Shown: positions 18,932 through 29,995 of the stretch, piece by piece | Layout of the letters: each line of letters starts with the position of its first letter | Position numbering within the stretch: position 1 is the stretch's first letter | NCBI GenBank assembly: GCA_038255145.1 | Contig: JBBSLP010000003.1 | Location: forward strand, 88,017 to 152,016 | Direction of reading: 5' to 3' | DNA length: 64,000 bases | Origin: WHTX01 sp038255145 | Lineage (GTDB): Bacteria; Actinomycetota; Acidimicrobiia; Acidimicrobiales; CAIXPF01 | Position numbers and translations under genes: made by a program | Notes under the pieces: model-generated | What the model saw: the letters and a program-made list of their open reading frames with translations, nothing else | Told to the model about the DNA's origin: nothing | Databases searched by the model: none

Positions 18932-18932
<1 letters not shown>
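17772..18932 (+). CDS. carA: Carbamoyl-phosphate synthase small subunit (glutaminase)
   Basis: CarA hydrolyses glutamine to feed ammonia to CarB. An N-terminal domain (LADGTTFEGEA, FNTVMTGYQEVITDPSY) is followed by the class I amidotransferase domain. The nucleophile Cys is in GICLGHQLLG, with GVQYHPEAGPGPHD supplying His and Glu. Candidate starts are GTG 17769, 17772 and 17778. AAGGAG at 17758-17763 favours 17772 (8 nt), giving 386 residues. The TGATG junction with carB overlaps by 1 nt. The upstream glutamine-binding and hinge residues look normal. Confidence 0.96.
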
Positions 18933-22233
<3,301 letters not shown>

Positions 22234-22237
<4 letters not shown>

Positions 22238-22310
22238 CGGGGCCGATGTGGTGGTGGCCGTCATGATGGTGGCCGTCGTGACGGTGGCCGTCGTGATGGT
22301 GCCGTCGTGA
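22234..22310 (+). other. Two chained micro-ORFs linking carB to pyrD
   Basis: GTG 22234 overlaps the carB stop and opens a 10-residue ORF (MTGPMWWWPS). That ORF's TGA overlaps ATG 22263, which opens a 15-residue ORF (MMVAVVTVAVVMVPS). The second TGA (22308-22310) overlaps the pyrD GTG. Every handover is a 4-nt NTGA overlap. Translation is not proven. Confidence 0.3.
22252..22310 (+). repeat. Four tandem copies of a 15-nt stop/start unit before pyrD
   Basis: Units 22252-22266, 22267-22281 and 22282-22296 are 15 nt (YGGTGGCCGTCRTGA), and 22297-22310 is 14 nt (one G lost). Each ends in RTGA, the stop/start overlap motif. The 1-nt deletion in the last copy changes frame, so only the final GTG reads into pyrD. 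Confidence 0.9.
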
Positions 22311-23257
22311 GGGCAGGGAGGCGCGTCGACCTGCGCACCCGTGTGGGCACCGTCGAGCTGGCCTCGCCCGTGCTCACGGCTGCGGGCACAGCGGGCTACG
22401 GGGCCGAGCTGGGGGCGTTCTTCGATCTGGCCCAGCTCGGCGCCGTGGTGGTGAAGTCCCTGGCTGCGGGCCCATGGGCCGGCAACCCCGCCCCCCGGGT
22501 CACCGGTGTGGCCGCGGGCATGCTCAACAGCGTCGGCCTCCAGGGGCCGGGGGTGGCCAGCTGGCTCGAACACGAGCTGCCCGCCCTGGAGGCGGCCGGG
22601 GCCACCGTGGTGGCATCGATCTGGGGGCGCACCGTCGAGGAGTACGCAGCCGCCGCCGAGCTCATGGCCGCCGCTGGTCCCGCGGTGGTGGCCGTCGAGG
22701 TCAACGTGTCGTGCCCCAACACCGAGGCCCGGGGCCAGCTCTTCGCCCACTCGCCCGTGGCCACAGCCGAGGTGGTGGGGGCCACCGCGGCCTGCGGTCG
22801 GCCCCGGTGGGCCAAGCTCAGCCCCAACACCGACCGCCTCGTCGAGGTGGCCCTGGCTGCCCGAGACGCCGGGGCCGAGGCCGTCACCCTGGTCAACACC
22901 CTGCTGGGCCTGGCCATCGACGTCGAGGACCGCAGGCCCGTCCTCGGCGCCGGGGGTGGCGGCCTGTCGGGCCCCGCCCTGCACCCCGTGGCCGTCCGGG
23001 CCGTGCACGATGTGCACGCCGCGGTGGGGGACCTGCCCATCGTCGGCGTGGGAGGGGTGTGCGACGCTGTCACCGCCGTGGAGCTCCTCCTGGCCGGGGC
23101 ATCAGCCGTCCAGGTGGGCACGGCCACGTTCGCCGATCCCCGGGCTCCCGCCCGGGTGGCCCGGGACCTGCGACGCTGGTGCCGACGTCACGGCGTCGAC
23201 CGCGTCACCGACCTGATCGGGGCCGTCCAGCCGGCCGGGCCCCGCCCCACCCACTGA
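22307..23257 (+). CDS. pyrD: Dihydroorotate dehydrogenase, class 1 (1B-like)
   Basis: This FMN enzyme oxidises dihydroorotate to orotate. The 316-residue TIM barrel has VLTAAGTAGYG, the loop NSVGLQGPG, the catalytic Cys in NVSCPNTEARG, WAKLSPNT, and FMN-binding GVGGV and VQVGTATF. Cys as base and the absence of an N-terminal membrane-binding extension place it in class 1, most like 1B, whereas many Actinomycetota have the Ser-type class 2 enzyme. Class 1B normally needs the PyrK flavin/iron-sulfur subunit, which is not in this window. GTG 22307 lies in the last unit of a tandem repeat. Confidence 0.92.
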   Translation: MRAGRRVDLRTRVGTVELASPVLTAAGTAGYGAELGAFFDLAQLGAVVVKSLAAGPWAGNPAPRVTGVAAGMLNSVGLQGPGVASWLEHELPALEAAGATVVASIWGRTVEEYAAAAELMAAAGPAVVAVEVNVSCPNTEARGQLFAHSPVATAEVVGATAACGRPRWAKLSPNTDRLVEVALAARDAGAEAVTLVNTLLGLAIDVEDRRPVLGAGGGGLSGPALHPVAVRAVHDVHAAVGDLPIVGVGGVCDAVTAVELLLAGASAVQVGTATFADPRAPARVARDLRRWCRRHGVDRVTDLIGAVQPAGPRPTH

Positions 23258-23368
23258 GCGCAGCCCCACCTACTGGCTCTCGCCCCGTCCAGCCCACCTC
23301 CGCCCCGATCACCAACCCCACCTCCCACCGCGAAGAGGCCTGGTCCACGGCCGCAGAGGAGTGCGTTT

Positions 23369-24091
23369 ATGTCGAGCCCGGACGCCCACCCGTTGCGCCA
23401 CCGGATCGCCCTGGCCCTCGACGTCGACGACCTCGTCGAGGCCGTCGACCTGGTCAGCGAGCTGTCGCCGTGGTTCGGCGTGGCCAAGATCGGCCTGGAG
23501 CTGTTCTCGGCCAGCGGGCCCGAGGCCATCGCCGCCCTGCGTGAGCGTGACGTCGACGTCTTCGTCGACCTCAAGCTGCACGACATCCCCACCACGGTGC
23601 ACAAGGCGGCCCGGGTGCTGGGCGCGGTGGGGGCCCGCTACGTGACCCTGCACGCCCAGGGCGGCTCGGCCATGCTCCGGGCCGGCGTGGAGGGCCTGTT
23701 CGCGGGGGCGATGGGCTCTGACCTGCCTGAACCTGTCGCTCTTGCTGTGACCGTGCTCACGTCGGACACCGAGGCCCCACCCCACATCGTGCCCAAGCGG
23801 GCCCGCATGGCAGCCGAAGCCGGCTGTGGCGGACTGGTCTGTGCTGCGGCCGACCTGGCCGTGGCCGCCGAGAACGGCCCCGGCCTGATGCGGGTGGTAC
23901 CCGGCATCCGCGCCGCGGGGGGCGAACGTCACGACCAACCCCGGGCGGTGACGCCGGCCGAGGCCTTCGCGGCGGGGGCCGACATGATCGTCGTCGGGCG
24001 GGCCGTGACGGGGGCCCGGGACGTGCGGGCCGCAGCCCGACTGCTGCTGGCCGAGCTGGCCGAGCCGGGGGGGCGCTTCGCTCGCACGTGA
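23369..24091 (+). CDS. pyrF: Orotidine 5'-phosphate decarboxylase (type 1)
   Basis: PyrF converts OMP to UMP, the last de novo step. The 240-residue barrel has IALALDVDD, the catalytic DLKLHDIPTT (Lys-Asp network), VTVLTS, and VPGIRAAGGERHDQPR plus the phosphate-binding DMIVVGRAVT. This is the short bacterial group I form. ATG 23369 has GAGGAG close upstream. A 111-nt C-rich gap separates it from pyrD, in which I see no promoter. It ends the pyrimidine cluster. Confidence 0.96.
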   Translation: MSSPDAHPLRHRIALALDVDDLVEAVDLVSELSPWFGVAKIGLELFSASGPEAIAALRERDVDVFVDLKLHDIPTTVHKAARVLGAVGARYVTLHAQGGSAMLRAGVEGLFAGAMGSDLPEPVALAVTVLTSDTEAPPHIVPKRARMAAEAGCGGLVCAAADLAVAAENGPGLMRVVPGIRAAGGERHDQPRAVTPAEAFAAGADMIVVGRAVTGARDVRAAARLLLAELAEPGGRFART

Positions 24092-24213
24092 CAGACGACG
24101 GTCACCACAGCTTGCCCACGGCCCCGGACGTGGCGTAGGAAATGGGGTCCGACCTGCAGCAACCGCTTCGGCGATCACGCTGCGGGTCCGTCGGAACCCA
24201 CCCCCACCTCCAC

Positions 24214-24219
24214 TAGGAT
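24214..24219 (+). promoter_or_regulatory. Candidate -10 (TAGGAT) for mihF
   Basis: TAGGAT ends 7 nt before ATG 24227 with no ribosome site between, again suggesting a leaderless mRNA. The remaining gap after pyrF (24092-24213) shows nothing else I can support. Confidence 0.45.
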
Positions 24220-24226
24220 CGTCCGC

Positions 24227-24550
24227 ATGCCCAAGCCCCCTGCTCTGACCGCCGACCAGCGCCAGGCTGCGCTCGAGAAGGCTGCTGAGGCTCGTCGGGT
24301 CCGCGCCGAGCTGAAGGAGCGCCTGAAGATGGGCTCCATCTCTCTGGGCGAGCTCTTCGACCAGGCCGAGTCGGACGACATCGTCGGCAAGCTCAAGGTG
24401 CTGGCCCTGCTCGAGTCCCTCCCCGGCATCGGCAAGGTGAAAGCCCGTCGGGTCATGGAGGAGATCGGCATCAGCGAGAGCCGACGCGTCCGTGGCCTGG
24501 GCGAGCAGCAACGCAAGGCCCTCCTCGAGCAGTTCCCCTCGGCATCCTGA
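24227..24550 (+). CDS. mihF: Mycobacterial-type integration host factor (mIHF/sIHF)
   Basis: This nucleoid protein is specific to Actinomycetota; it bends and compacts DNA and is unrelated in sequence to the HU/IHF family. The 107-residue product has a helical N-terminus (ALTADQRQAALEKAAEARRV), the KMGSISLGELF segment, and a helix-two-turn-helix DNA-binding part with LESLPGIGKVKARRVMEEIG. It sits immediately before gmk and rpoZ, the conserved actinobacterial order, and is one of the best lineage markers in the window. Confidence 0.95.
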   Translation: MPKPPALTADQRQAALEKAAEARRVRAELKERLKMGSISLGELFDQAESDDIVGKLKVLALLESLPGIGKVKARRVMEEIGISESRRVRGLGEQQRKALLEQFPSAS

Positions 24551-24608
24551 GGGGCGGCGTGCGCCGTCCGGACTGCCTGGCTCCGCCCCGCCGTCGTCGG
24601 AGGCCGTC

Positions 24609-25160
24609 GTGATCGTCGTGATCTCGGGGCCGGGAGGTGCGGGCAAGGGCACCATCGTCGAGCGCCTGCTGGACGCTGATCCCCGACTGTGGCTGAGCCG
24701 TTCGTGGACGACGCGGGCGCGACGGGTGGGGGAGTCCGAGGACGCCTACCACTTCGTGACCAGGGCCGAGTTCGAGGCCAGCATCGCTCGCGGTGGCTTC
24801 CTGGAGTGGGCCGAGTTCCTGGGTAACCTCTACGGGACCCCGGTGCTCGAGGCCGAGCCCGGCCGTGACGTGGTGCTGGAGATCGACGTGCAGGGAGCTG
24901 AGGCCGTGCACCGGCGCAGCCCCGATGCCCTGTTGATCCTGGTCACCGCCCCGTCGCCCGACGCCCAGGAGGCCCGGTTGCGCCAACGGGGCGACCCCGA
25001 GGACGTCATCCGCAAGCGCCTGGCCAAAGCCCAGCTCGAGGCGGATGCCAGTCGGCGCCTCGGCGCCCACGAGGTGGTCAACGACTCGCTGGATCGGGCC
25101 GTGGACGAGGTCCTGGCCCTCCTCGAGCACCACCGGGTGCTCAACCCCGCCCAGCCCTGA
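24609..25160 (+). CDS. gmk: Guanylate kinase
   Basis: Gmk phosphorylates GMP to GDP. P-loop GPGGAGKGT lies near residues 7-15, followed by LSRSWTTRARRVGESEDAYHFV for GMP binding and VVLEIDVQGA. GTG 24609 has GGAGG 5 nt upstream, gives 183 residues and overlaps a TGA in another frame. The reading frame is open further upstream, but homology starts at VIVVISGPGG. The gene is probably cotranscribed with mihF across a 58-nt gap. Confidence 0.95.
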   Translation: MIVVISGPGGAGKGTIVERLLDADPRLWLSRSWTTRARRVGESEDAYHFVTRAEFEASIARGGFLEWAEFLGNLYGTPVLEAEPGRDVVLEIDVQGAEAVHRRSPDALLILVTAPSPDAQEARLRQRGDPEDVIRKRLAKAQLEADASRRLGAHEVVNDSLDRAVDEVLALLEHHRVLNPAQP

Positions 25161-25180
25161 CCCGCGCCACCCCCGCTTCG

Positions 25181-25204
25181 GGCACCCCGTCCGGACGGGG
25201 TGCC
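25181..25204 (+). terminator. Perfect hairpin between gmk and rpoZ
   Basis: GGCACCCCGT pairs with ACGGGGTGCC around CCGG, a 24-nt perfect palindrome. It lies 20 nt after gmk and 24 nt before the rpoZ promoter hexamer. There is no U-run. Confidence 0.55.
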
Positions 25205-25227
25205 GCGAATGTGGCCAGGAGCACTGC

Positions 25228-25233
25228 TAGGAT
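25228..25233 (+). promoter_or_regulatory. Candidate -10 (TAGGAT) for rpoZ
   Basis: TAGGAT lies 75 nt before the rpoZ GTG, so this transcript would have a leader and uses a strong Shine-Dalgarno (AGGAGG, 25297-25302). Confidence 0.4.
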
Positions 25234-25308
25234 CGAGCGCCGCCAGGACGGGGTTCCGCACGGCTGTGTAGGCGGAGCCCGCGTGGTCGCAGTACAGGAG
25301 GCGCCTTC

Positions 25309-25596
25309 GTGGCCGACCGTGAAGACTCGATGATGAACCCCCGGATCGAGGAGCTCCTCGTCGAGACGGATTCGAAGTTCCGCCTGGTGACGCTGGCTGC
25401 CCAGCGGGCCCGCCAGATCAACTCGTACTTCGGGCACCTGGGGGATGGCGTCGGTCAGATGGTCCCCCCGCAGGTGACGTCCATCGCCCGCAAGCCGCTG
25501 TCGATCGCCTTCGAGGAGATCGCCGCGGAGAAGATCCTGCCCCGGGCCATCGGCAGCGCCGCCGCGCTGGCCGAGGCCAAGTCGGCCGGGGAGTAG
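25309..25596 (+). CDS. rpoZ: RNA polymerase omega subunit
   Basis: Omega helps assemble the RNA polymerase beta' subunit. The 95-residue protein has the conserved MNPRIEELLVETDSKFRLVT, AAQRARQINSY and KPLSIAFEEIAAEKI. The GTG at 25309 follows AGGAGG by 6 nt; the in-frame ATGs at the MM of EDSMMNPR are weaker alternatives. A 9-nt gap precedes coaBC, so the two are probably cotranscribed. Confidence 0.95.
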   Translation: MADREDSMMNPRIEELLVETDSKFRLVTLAAQRARQINSYFGHLGDGVGQMVPPQVTSIARKPLSIAFEEIAAEKILPRAIGSAAALAEAKSAGE

Positions 25597-25605
25597 ACCA
25601 CCGCC

Positions 25606-26907
25606 ATGGCCGACGGGGCGGCGCCGCTGCGCGGTCGTCGCATCGTCCTCGGCGTCACCGGCGGGATCGCCGCCTACAAGGCGGTCGAGGTGTGTCGCCG
25701 GCTGGTCGATGCCGGCGCCCACGTCTCCCCGGTGATGACCGCGGGGGCCCGCCGCTTCGTGGGCGAGGCCACCTTCTCCACCCTGGCATCCGAGCCCGTG
25801 CGCAGCTCGCTGTGGGACATCGGTCTCGACGAGGGCGACATCGTCCCCGGTCGCTACGCCAGCCCCATCCCCCACACCCGCCTGGGCCAGCAGGCCGACC
25901 TGGTGCTGGTGTGCCCGGCCACGGCCCGGCTCATCGGCACCTACGCGGCGGGCATCTCCAGTGACCTGCTGACCGCAGTCCTCATCGCCACCCGGGCCCC
26001 GGTGCTGCTGTGCCCGGCCATGCACACCGAGATGTGGGAGCACGCCGCCATCCAGGAGAACCTGGCCACCCTGGTGCGCCGGGGCGTGCACCTGGTGGCC
26101 CCGGCTTCGGGCCGCCTGGCCGGCGGCGACGTCGGCCACGGCCGACTGGCCGAGCCCGCCGACATCTTCGACGCCGCCGTGCGCCTCCTGACCCCGGCAT
26201 CGCTGGCCGGCACCCACGTGGTCGTCTCCGCGGGCGGGACCCGCGAACCCATCGACCCCGTGCGCTACATCTCCAACCGCTCCTCGGGCAAGCAGGGTTA
26301 CGCCCTGGCCGAGGCCGCCGCCGATCGAGGGGCCAGGGTCACCCTGATCAGCACCGTCGACCGCCCGGTGCGCAGCGGGGTGGACGTGGTGCGCGTCGAG
26401 ACCGCGGCGCAGATGCTCGACGCCATGCGCCACGCCGCGACCGGGGCCGACGTGGTGGTCATGGCCGCAGCGGTGGCCGATTTCCGCCCCGCCCACGTGG
26501 CTGCAGGCAAGATCAAGAAGGCCGGCGGCGTGCCCACCATCGAGCTGGAGACGACCGTCGACATCCTGGCCGAGCTGGGGGCGACGAAGCAGCCGGGCCA
26601 GGTGCTGGTGGGCTTCGCCGCGGAGACCTCGGACCTGCGGGCCAACGCCGGGGACAAGCTGACCCGCAAGGGCGCCGACCTCATCGTGGCCAACGACGTG
26701 TCCGCCCCCGAGGTCGGCTTCGAGCACGACACCAACGCCGTGGTCATCCTGGGACGTGACGGTCGCGAGGTCGAGGTGCCCCTGACCGACAAGCGGGCCG
26801 TGGCCGATGCCGTGCTCGACGCGGTGGAGTCCCTGCGCCCGCCCGGCGTGGGTAACTCGTCACGGGGGGTCGACGTCCATGGTGGTGGCGGCGGGGGGAA
26901 TCGGTAG
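25606..26907 (+). CDS. coaBC: Bifunctional phosphopantothenoylcysteine decarboxylase / phosphopantothenate-cysteine ligase
   Basis: This enzyme catalyses two consecutive steps of coenzyme A synthesis. Residues ~10-190 form the flavin-dependent CoaC domain: GVTGGIAAYKAVEV, catalytic His in SPIPHTRLGQ, and PAMHTEMW. Residues ~200-410 form CoaB: SAGGTREPIDPVRYISNRSSG, AAAVADFRP and the Lys in the AGKIKK loop, with ANDVSAPEVGF for CTP and subunit contacts. A short Gly-rich tail ends the protein. ATG 25606 lies 9 nt after rpoZ. The metK promoter overlaps its 3' end. Confidence 0.96.
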   Translation: MADGAAPLRGRRIVLGVTGGIAAYKAVEVCRRLVDAGAHVSPVMTAGARRFVGEATFSTLASEPVRSSLWDIGLDEGDIVPGRYASPIPHTRLGQQADLVLVCPATARLIGTYAAGISSDLLTAVLIATRAPVLLCPAMHTEMWEHAAIQENLATLVRRGVHLVAPASGRLAGGDVGHGRLAEPADIFDAAVRLLTPASLAGTHVVVSAGGTREPIDPVRYISNRSSGKQGYALAEAAADRGARVTLISTVDRPVRSGVDVVRVETAAQMLDAMRHAATGADVVVMAAAVADFRPAHVAAGKIKKAGGVPTIELETTVDILAELGATKQPGQVLVGFAAETSDLRANAGDKLTRKGADLIVANDVSAPEVGFEHDTNAVVILGRDGREVEVPLTDKRAVADAVLDAVESLRPPGVGNSSRGVDVHGGGGGGNR

Positions 26908-26910
26908 CGT
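26905..26910 (+). promoter_or_regulatory. Candidate -10 (TAGCGT) for metK
   Basis: TAGCGT overlaps the coaBC stop and would give a ~40-nt leader. I see no SAM riboswitch in that short space. Confidence 0.3.
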
Positions 26911-26957
26911 GGATCAGCAAGCGCGCCCGCATGCGGCAGGCAACGACAGGAGCACTG

Positions 26958-28148
26958 GTGGCTAGTTGGACCTTCACCTCGGAATCTGTGACCGAGGGCC
27001 ATCCCGACAAGATGGCCGACCAGATCTCCGATGCCATCCTCGACGCCATGCTGGCGCAGGATCCGATGAGCCGGGTGGCCTGTGAGACCTTCCTCACCAC
27101 CGGGCTGGCCGTTGTCGGTGGTGAGATCACCACCTCCGCCTACGTCGACATCCCCGGCATCGTCCGTCAGACGATCTGCGAGATCGGCTACGACCGGGGC
27201 AGCTTCCTGTTCGACGGCAAGACCTGTGGCGTCATGGTGGCCATCGGCGAGCAGTCGCCCGACATCGCCCAGGGCGTCGACGCCTCCGAAGAGGTGCGGG
27301 GCGGCAGCTCGGGCGAGGACATGCTCAACCAGCAGGGCGCTGGTGACCAGGGCATGATGTTCGGCTACGCCTGCGACGAGACCGACGTGCTCATGCCGTT
27401 GCCCATCCACGTCGCCCACCGCCTGGCCGAGCGCCTGGCCGAGGTGCGCAAGACGGGTGAGGTGCCCTACCTGCGCCCCGACGGCAAGACCCAGGTGACC
27501 TTCGAGTACAAGGACGGCGAGCCGGTCCGGCTCAAGACCGTCCTCATCTCGACCCAGCACAACGATGGCGTCGACCGCGACACCATGATCCGGCCCGACC
27601 TGATCGACAACGTGATCCGCCCCGTCATCCCCGAGCGCTTCCAGGGTGATGACTACGAGGTGTACGTCAACCCGACCGGTCGTTTCGTCATCGGTGGGCC
27701 GGTGGGCGACGCCGGCCTGACCGGGCGCAAGATCATCGTCGACACCTATGGCGGCATGGCCCGCCACGGCGGCGGCGCCTTTTCGGGCAAGGACCCGTCC
27801 AAGGTCGACCGCTCGGCCGCCTACGCCGCCCGCTGGGTGGCCAAGAACGTGGTGGCCTCGGGCGCGGCCCGGCGCTGCGAGGTCCAGGTGGCCTACGCCA
27901 TCGGCGTGGCCCACCCCATCTCCCTGCTGGTGGAGACGTTCGGGACCCACACCGTGGACCCCGACGCCATCTCCGATGCCGTGACGTCGGTGTTCGACCT
28001 GCGCCCGGCGGCCATCATCCGTGACCTGGGCCTGCGTCGACCCATCTATCGCCAGACGGCGTCCTACGGCCACTTCGGCCGCACCGGCGACTTCCCCTGG
28101 GAGCAGACGGACCGCGTCGACGCCCTCAAGCAGACGCTGGGTCTCTGA
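26958..28148 (+). CDS. metK: S-adenosylmethionine synthetase
   Basis: MetK makes SAM from ATP and methionine. Landmarks are FTSESVTEGHPDKMADQISD, GEITTSAYVDI, GAGDQGMMFGYA, the P-loop-like GGPVGDAGLTGRKIIVDTYGG split across two strands, and GGGAFSGKDPSKVDRS. GTG 26958 follows AGGAG (26948-26952) by 5 nt and gives MASWTFTSESV, 396 residues. Its CTGA stop is in frame with a possible CTG start of priA. Confidence 0.97.
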   Translation: MASWTFTSESVTEGHPDKMADQISDAILDAMLAQDPMSRVACETFLTTGLAVVGGEITTSAYVDIPGIVRQTICEIGYDRGSFLFDGKTCGVMVAIGEQSPDIAQGVDASEEVRGGSSGEDMLNQQGAGDQGMMFGYACDETDVLMPLPIHVAHRLAERLAEVRKTGEVPYLRPDGKTQVTFEYKDGEPVRLKTVLISTQHNDGVDRDTMIRPDLIDNVIRPVIPERFQGDDYEVYVNPTGRFVIGGPVGDAGLTGRKIIVDTYGGMARHGGGAFSGKDPSKVDRSAAYAARWVAKNVVASGAARRCEVQVAYAIGVAHPISLLVETFGTHTVDPDAISDAVTSVFDLRPAAIIRDLGLRRPIYRQTASYGHFGRTGDFPWEQTDRVDALKQTLGL

Positions 28149-28207
28149 CCGCAGCCGACCGTCCTGGCGCCGACGGGCGCAGTGACCACGGAGGGCGGGT
28201 CGTCGGG

Positions 28208-29980
28208 GTGCTCCCCGACGTGCCCGCCCTCGATCGCGTCCTCGACTACGTGCTCCCCGACGCGCTCGTCGTCGATGCCGCCGCTCCCGTGGTGGGCACC
28301 ATCGTCCGGGTGCCCCTGCAGAGCCGCCGGGAGCGGGGTTGGGTGGTGGCCACGGATCGTGGGTCTCCTCCCGGGGTGCGCCTGCGGGCCGTGACCCGGG
28401 TGTCGAGCCGGGGTCCGGGACCCGAGCTCGTCGAGCTGGCCGGGTGGGCGGCCTGGCGTTGGGCCGGCCGCCGCACCACGTTCCTGCGGGCCGCGTCCCC
28501 GTTGCGCTCGGTCGGCCGCCTGCCCGCCTCGGCCCTGCGCCCCCCGCCGCCCGTCGTCGAGCCCGACGTGGCCTGGGCCGAATCGATCGCCGACGCCCTG
28601 GTCGGTGGTCCCCGGGTGTTGCGCCTGCCCCCCGATGCCGACCCCCTACCCCTGTTGCTGGCGGCCACGGCCCGGGGTCAGGCCCTGATCCTCACCCCGG
28701 CCCAGCACGACGCCCGTCAGCTGGTCACCCGGCTACGTCGGGCCGGTGTGGCCGCCGTGCACCACCCCGAGCGCTGGGCCGACGCCGCCGCGGGGGTGAC
28801 CGTGGTGGGCTCACGGGCCGCGGCGTGGGCTCCGGCCCCCGACCTGGCCGTCGTCGTCGTCCTCGACGAGCACGACGAGCGCTACCAGGACGAACGCGCT
28901 CCGACCTGGCACGCCCGCGACGTCGTCGTCGAGCGGGCCCGGCGGGCCGGCGTGCCCTGCGTGCTGGTGTCGCCCATCCCCACCCTCGAGGCCCTGGCCG
29001 CGGGCCCCCTGGTGGCCCCGTCACGGGCCGTGGAACGCCAGGGCTGGCCTGTCGTCGAGGTCATCGACCGCCGTCGTGACCCCGACCCCCTGCGCAGCGG
29101 CCTGTACAGCGAGCGCCTGGGGGCTGCGCTGCGCTCGGGTGGGGTCGCCGCGGTGATCCTCAACCGCAAGGGCCGGGCCAAGCTGCTGGCCTGCAACGCG
29201 TGCCGGGCCCTGGCCACCTGTGACCGGTGCGGGGCGGCGTTGGCCGCCCCCGATGCCGAGCACCTGAGCTGTCCCCGCTGTGGGGCCACCCGGCCCCCGG
29301 TGTGCGCGGCGTGCGGGGCCACCCGCCTCAAGCTGCTGCGCCTGGGGGTGTCCCGCATGCGCGACGAGCTCGAGGCCCTGTTGCGCGAGCCGGTGGTCGA
29401 GGTCACCGCGGAGACCGAAGGCCTGGGTGGGCCCGGTGGCGCGGGCGGGCCGGGACGTCGAGGCGGGACGGGGGAGACGGCGGCGGCCAGGGTGTTCGTG
29501 GGCACCGAGGCCCTGCTGCACCGGTTGGGCTCGGCTGACGTCATCGCCTTCCCCGACCTCGACGGCGACCTGCTCGCCCCCCGCTACCGGTCGGCGGAAC
29601 GGGTGCTGGCCCAGTTGACCCTGGCCGCCCGCCGTCTCGGCGGTCGGGGTGGGTCGCGTCTGGTGTTGCAGACCCGCCAGCCCGACCCCGACGCGGTCAG
29701 GGCCGTGTTGCTGGCCGACCCCGGTCGCTTCAGCGCGGCCGAGGACGAGCGTCGCCGGGCCCTGCGCCTGCCTCCCCACACCTCGATGGCCGTGCTGTCG
29801 GGTCCGGGCGCCGTCGAGCTGGCCGACCGCCTGCGGGCCGTCGGCGCCGAGGTGCGGGGACCGGCGGATGACCGCTTCCAGGTGCGGGCCGCCAACGCCG
29901 CTGCCCTGGCCGACCACCTGGCCGCCGCCGGTCGCCCCCCGGACCGGGTCCGCATCGCCGTCGATCCCCTCGACGTCTGA
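28208..29980 (+). CDS. priA: Primosomal protein PriA, ATPase-degenerate actinobacterial form
   Basis: PriA restarts replication by loading the replicative helicase. The DNA-binding N-terminus (LPDVPALDRVLDYVLPDAL), the cysteine pairs of the zinc region (CNACRALATC, CDRCGAAL, CPRCGATRPP, CAACGATR) and the C-terminal domain are present. The helicase motifs are eroded: motif I reads LILTPAQHDARQ with no GKT, and motif II keeps DEHDERYQDERAPTWHARD. Loss of ATPase motifs is known for Actinomycetota PriA. GTG 28208 is the first canonical start. CTG 28145, overlapping the metK stop and in frame, would restore GGRVVGV before LPDVP and gives 611 residues. Confidence 0.92.
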   Translation: MLPDVPALDRVLDYVLPDALVVDAAAPVVGTIVRVPLQSRRERGWVVATDRGSPPGVRLRAVTRVSSRGPGPELVELAGWAAWRWAGRRTTFLRAASPLRSVGRLPASALRPPPPVVEPDVAWAESIADALVGGPRVLRLPPDADPLPLLLAATARGQALILTPAQHDARQLVTRLRRAGVAAVHHPERWADAAAGVTVVGSRAAAWAPAPDLAVVVVLDEHDERYQDERAPTWHARDVVVERARRAGVPCVLVSPIPTLEALAAGPLVAPSRAVERQGWPVVEVIDRRRDPDPLRSGLYSERLGAALRSGGVAAVILNRKGRAKLLACNACRALATCDRCGAALAAPDAEHLSCPRCGATRPPVCAACGATRLKLLRLGVSRMRDELEALLREPVVEVTAETEGLGGPGGAGGPGRRGGTGETAAARVFVGTEALLHRLGSADVIAFPDLDGDLLAPRYRSAERVLAQLTLAARRLGGRGGSRLVLQTRQPDPDAVRAVLLADPGRFSAAEDERRRALRLPPHTSMAVLSGPGAVELADRLRAVGAEVRGPADDRFQVRAANAAALADHLAAAGRPPDRVRIAVDPLDV

Positions 29981-29995
29981 CCGACCTCCCTACGG

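Noticed and set aside
26905..26957. SAM riboswitch before metK
   Set aside because: The leader is only about 40 nt, too short for the known classes, and lacks their motifs.
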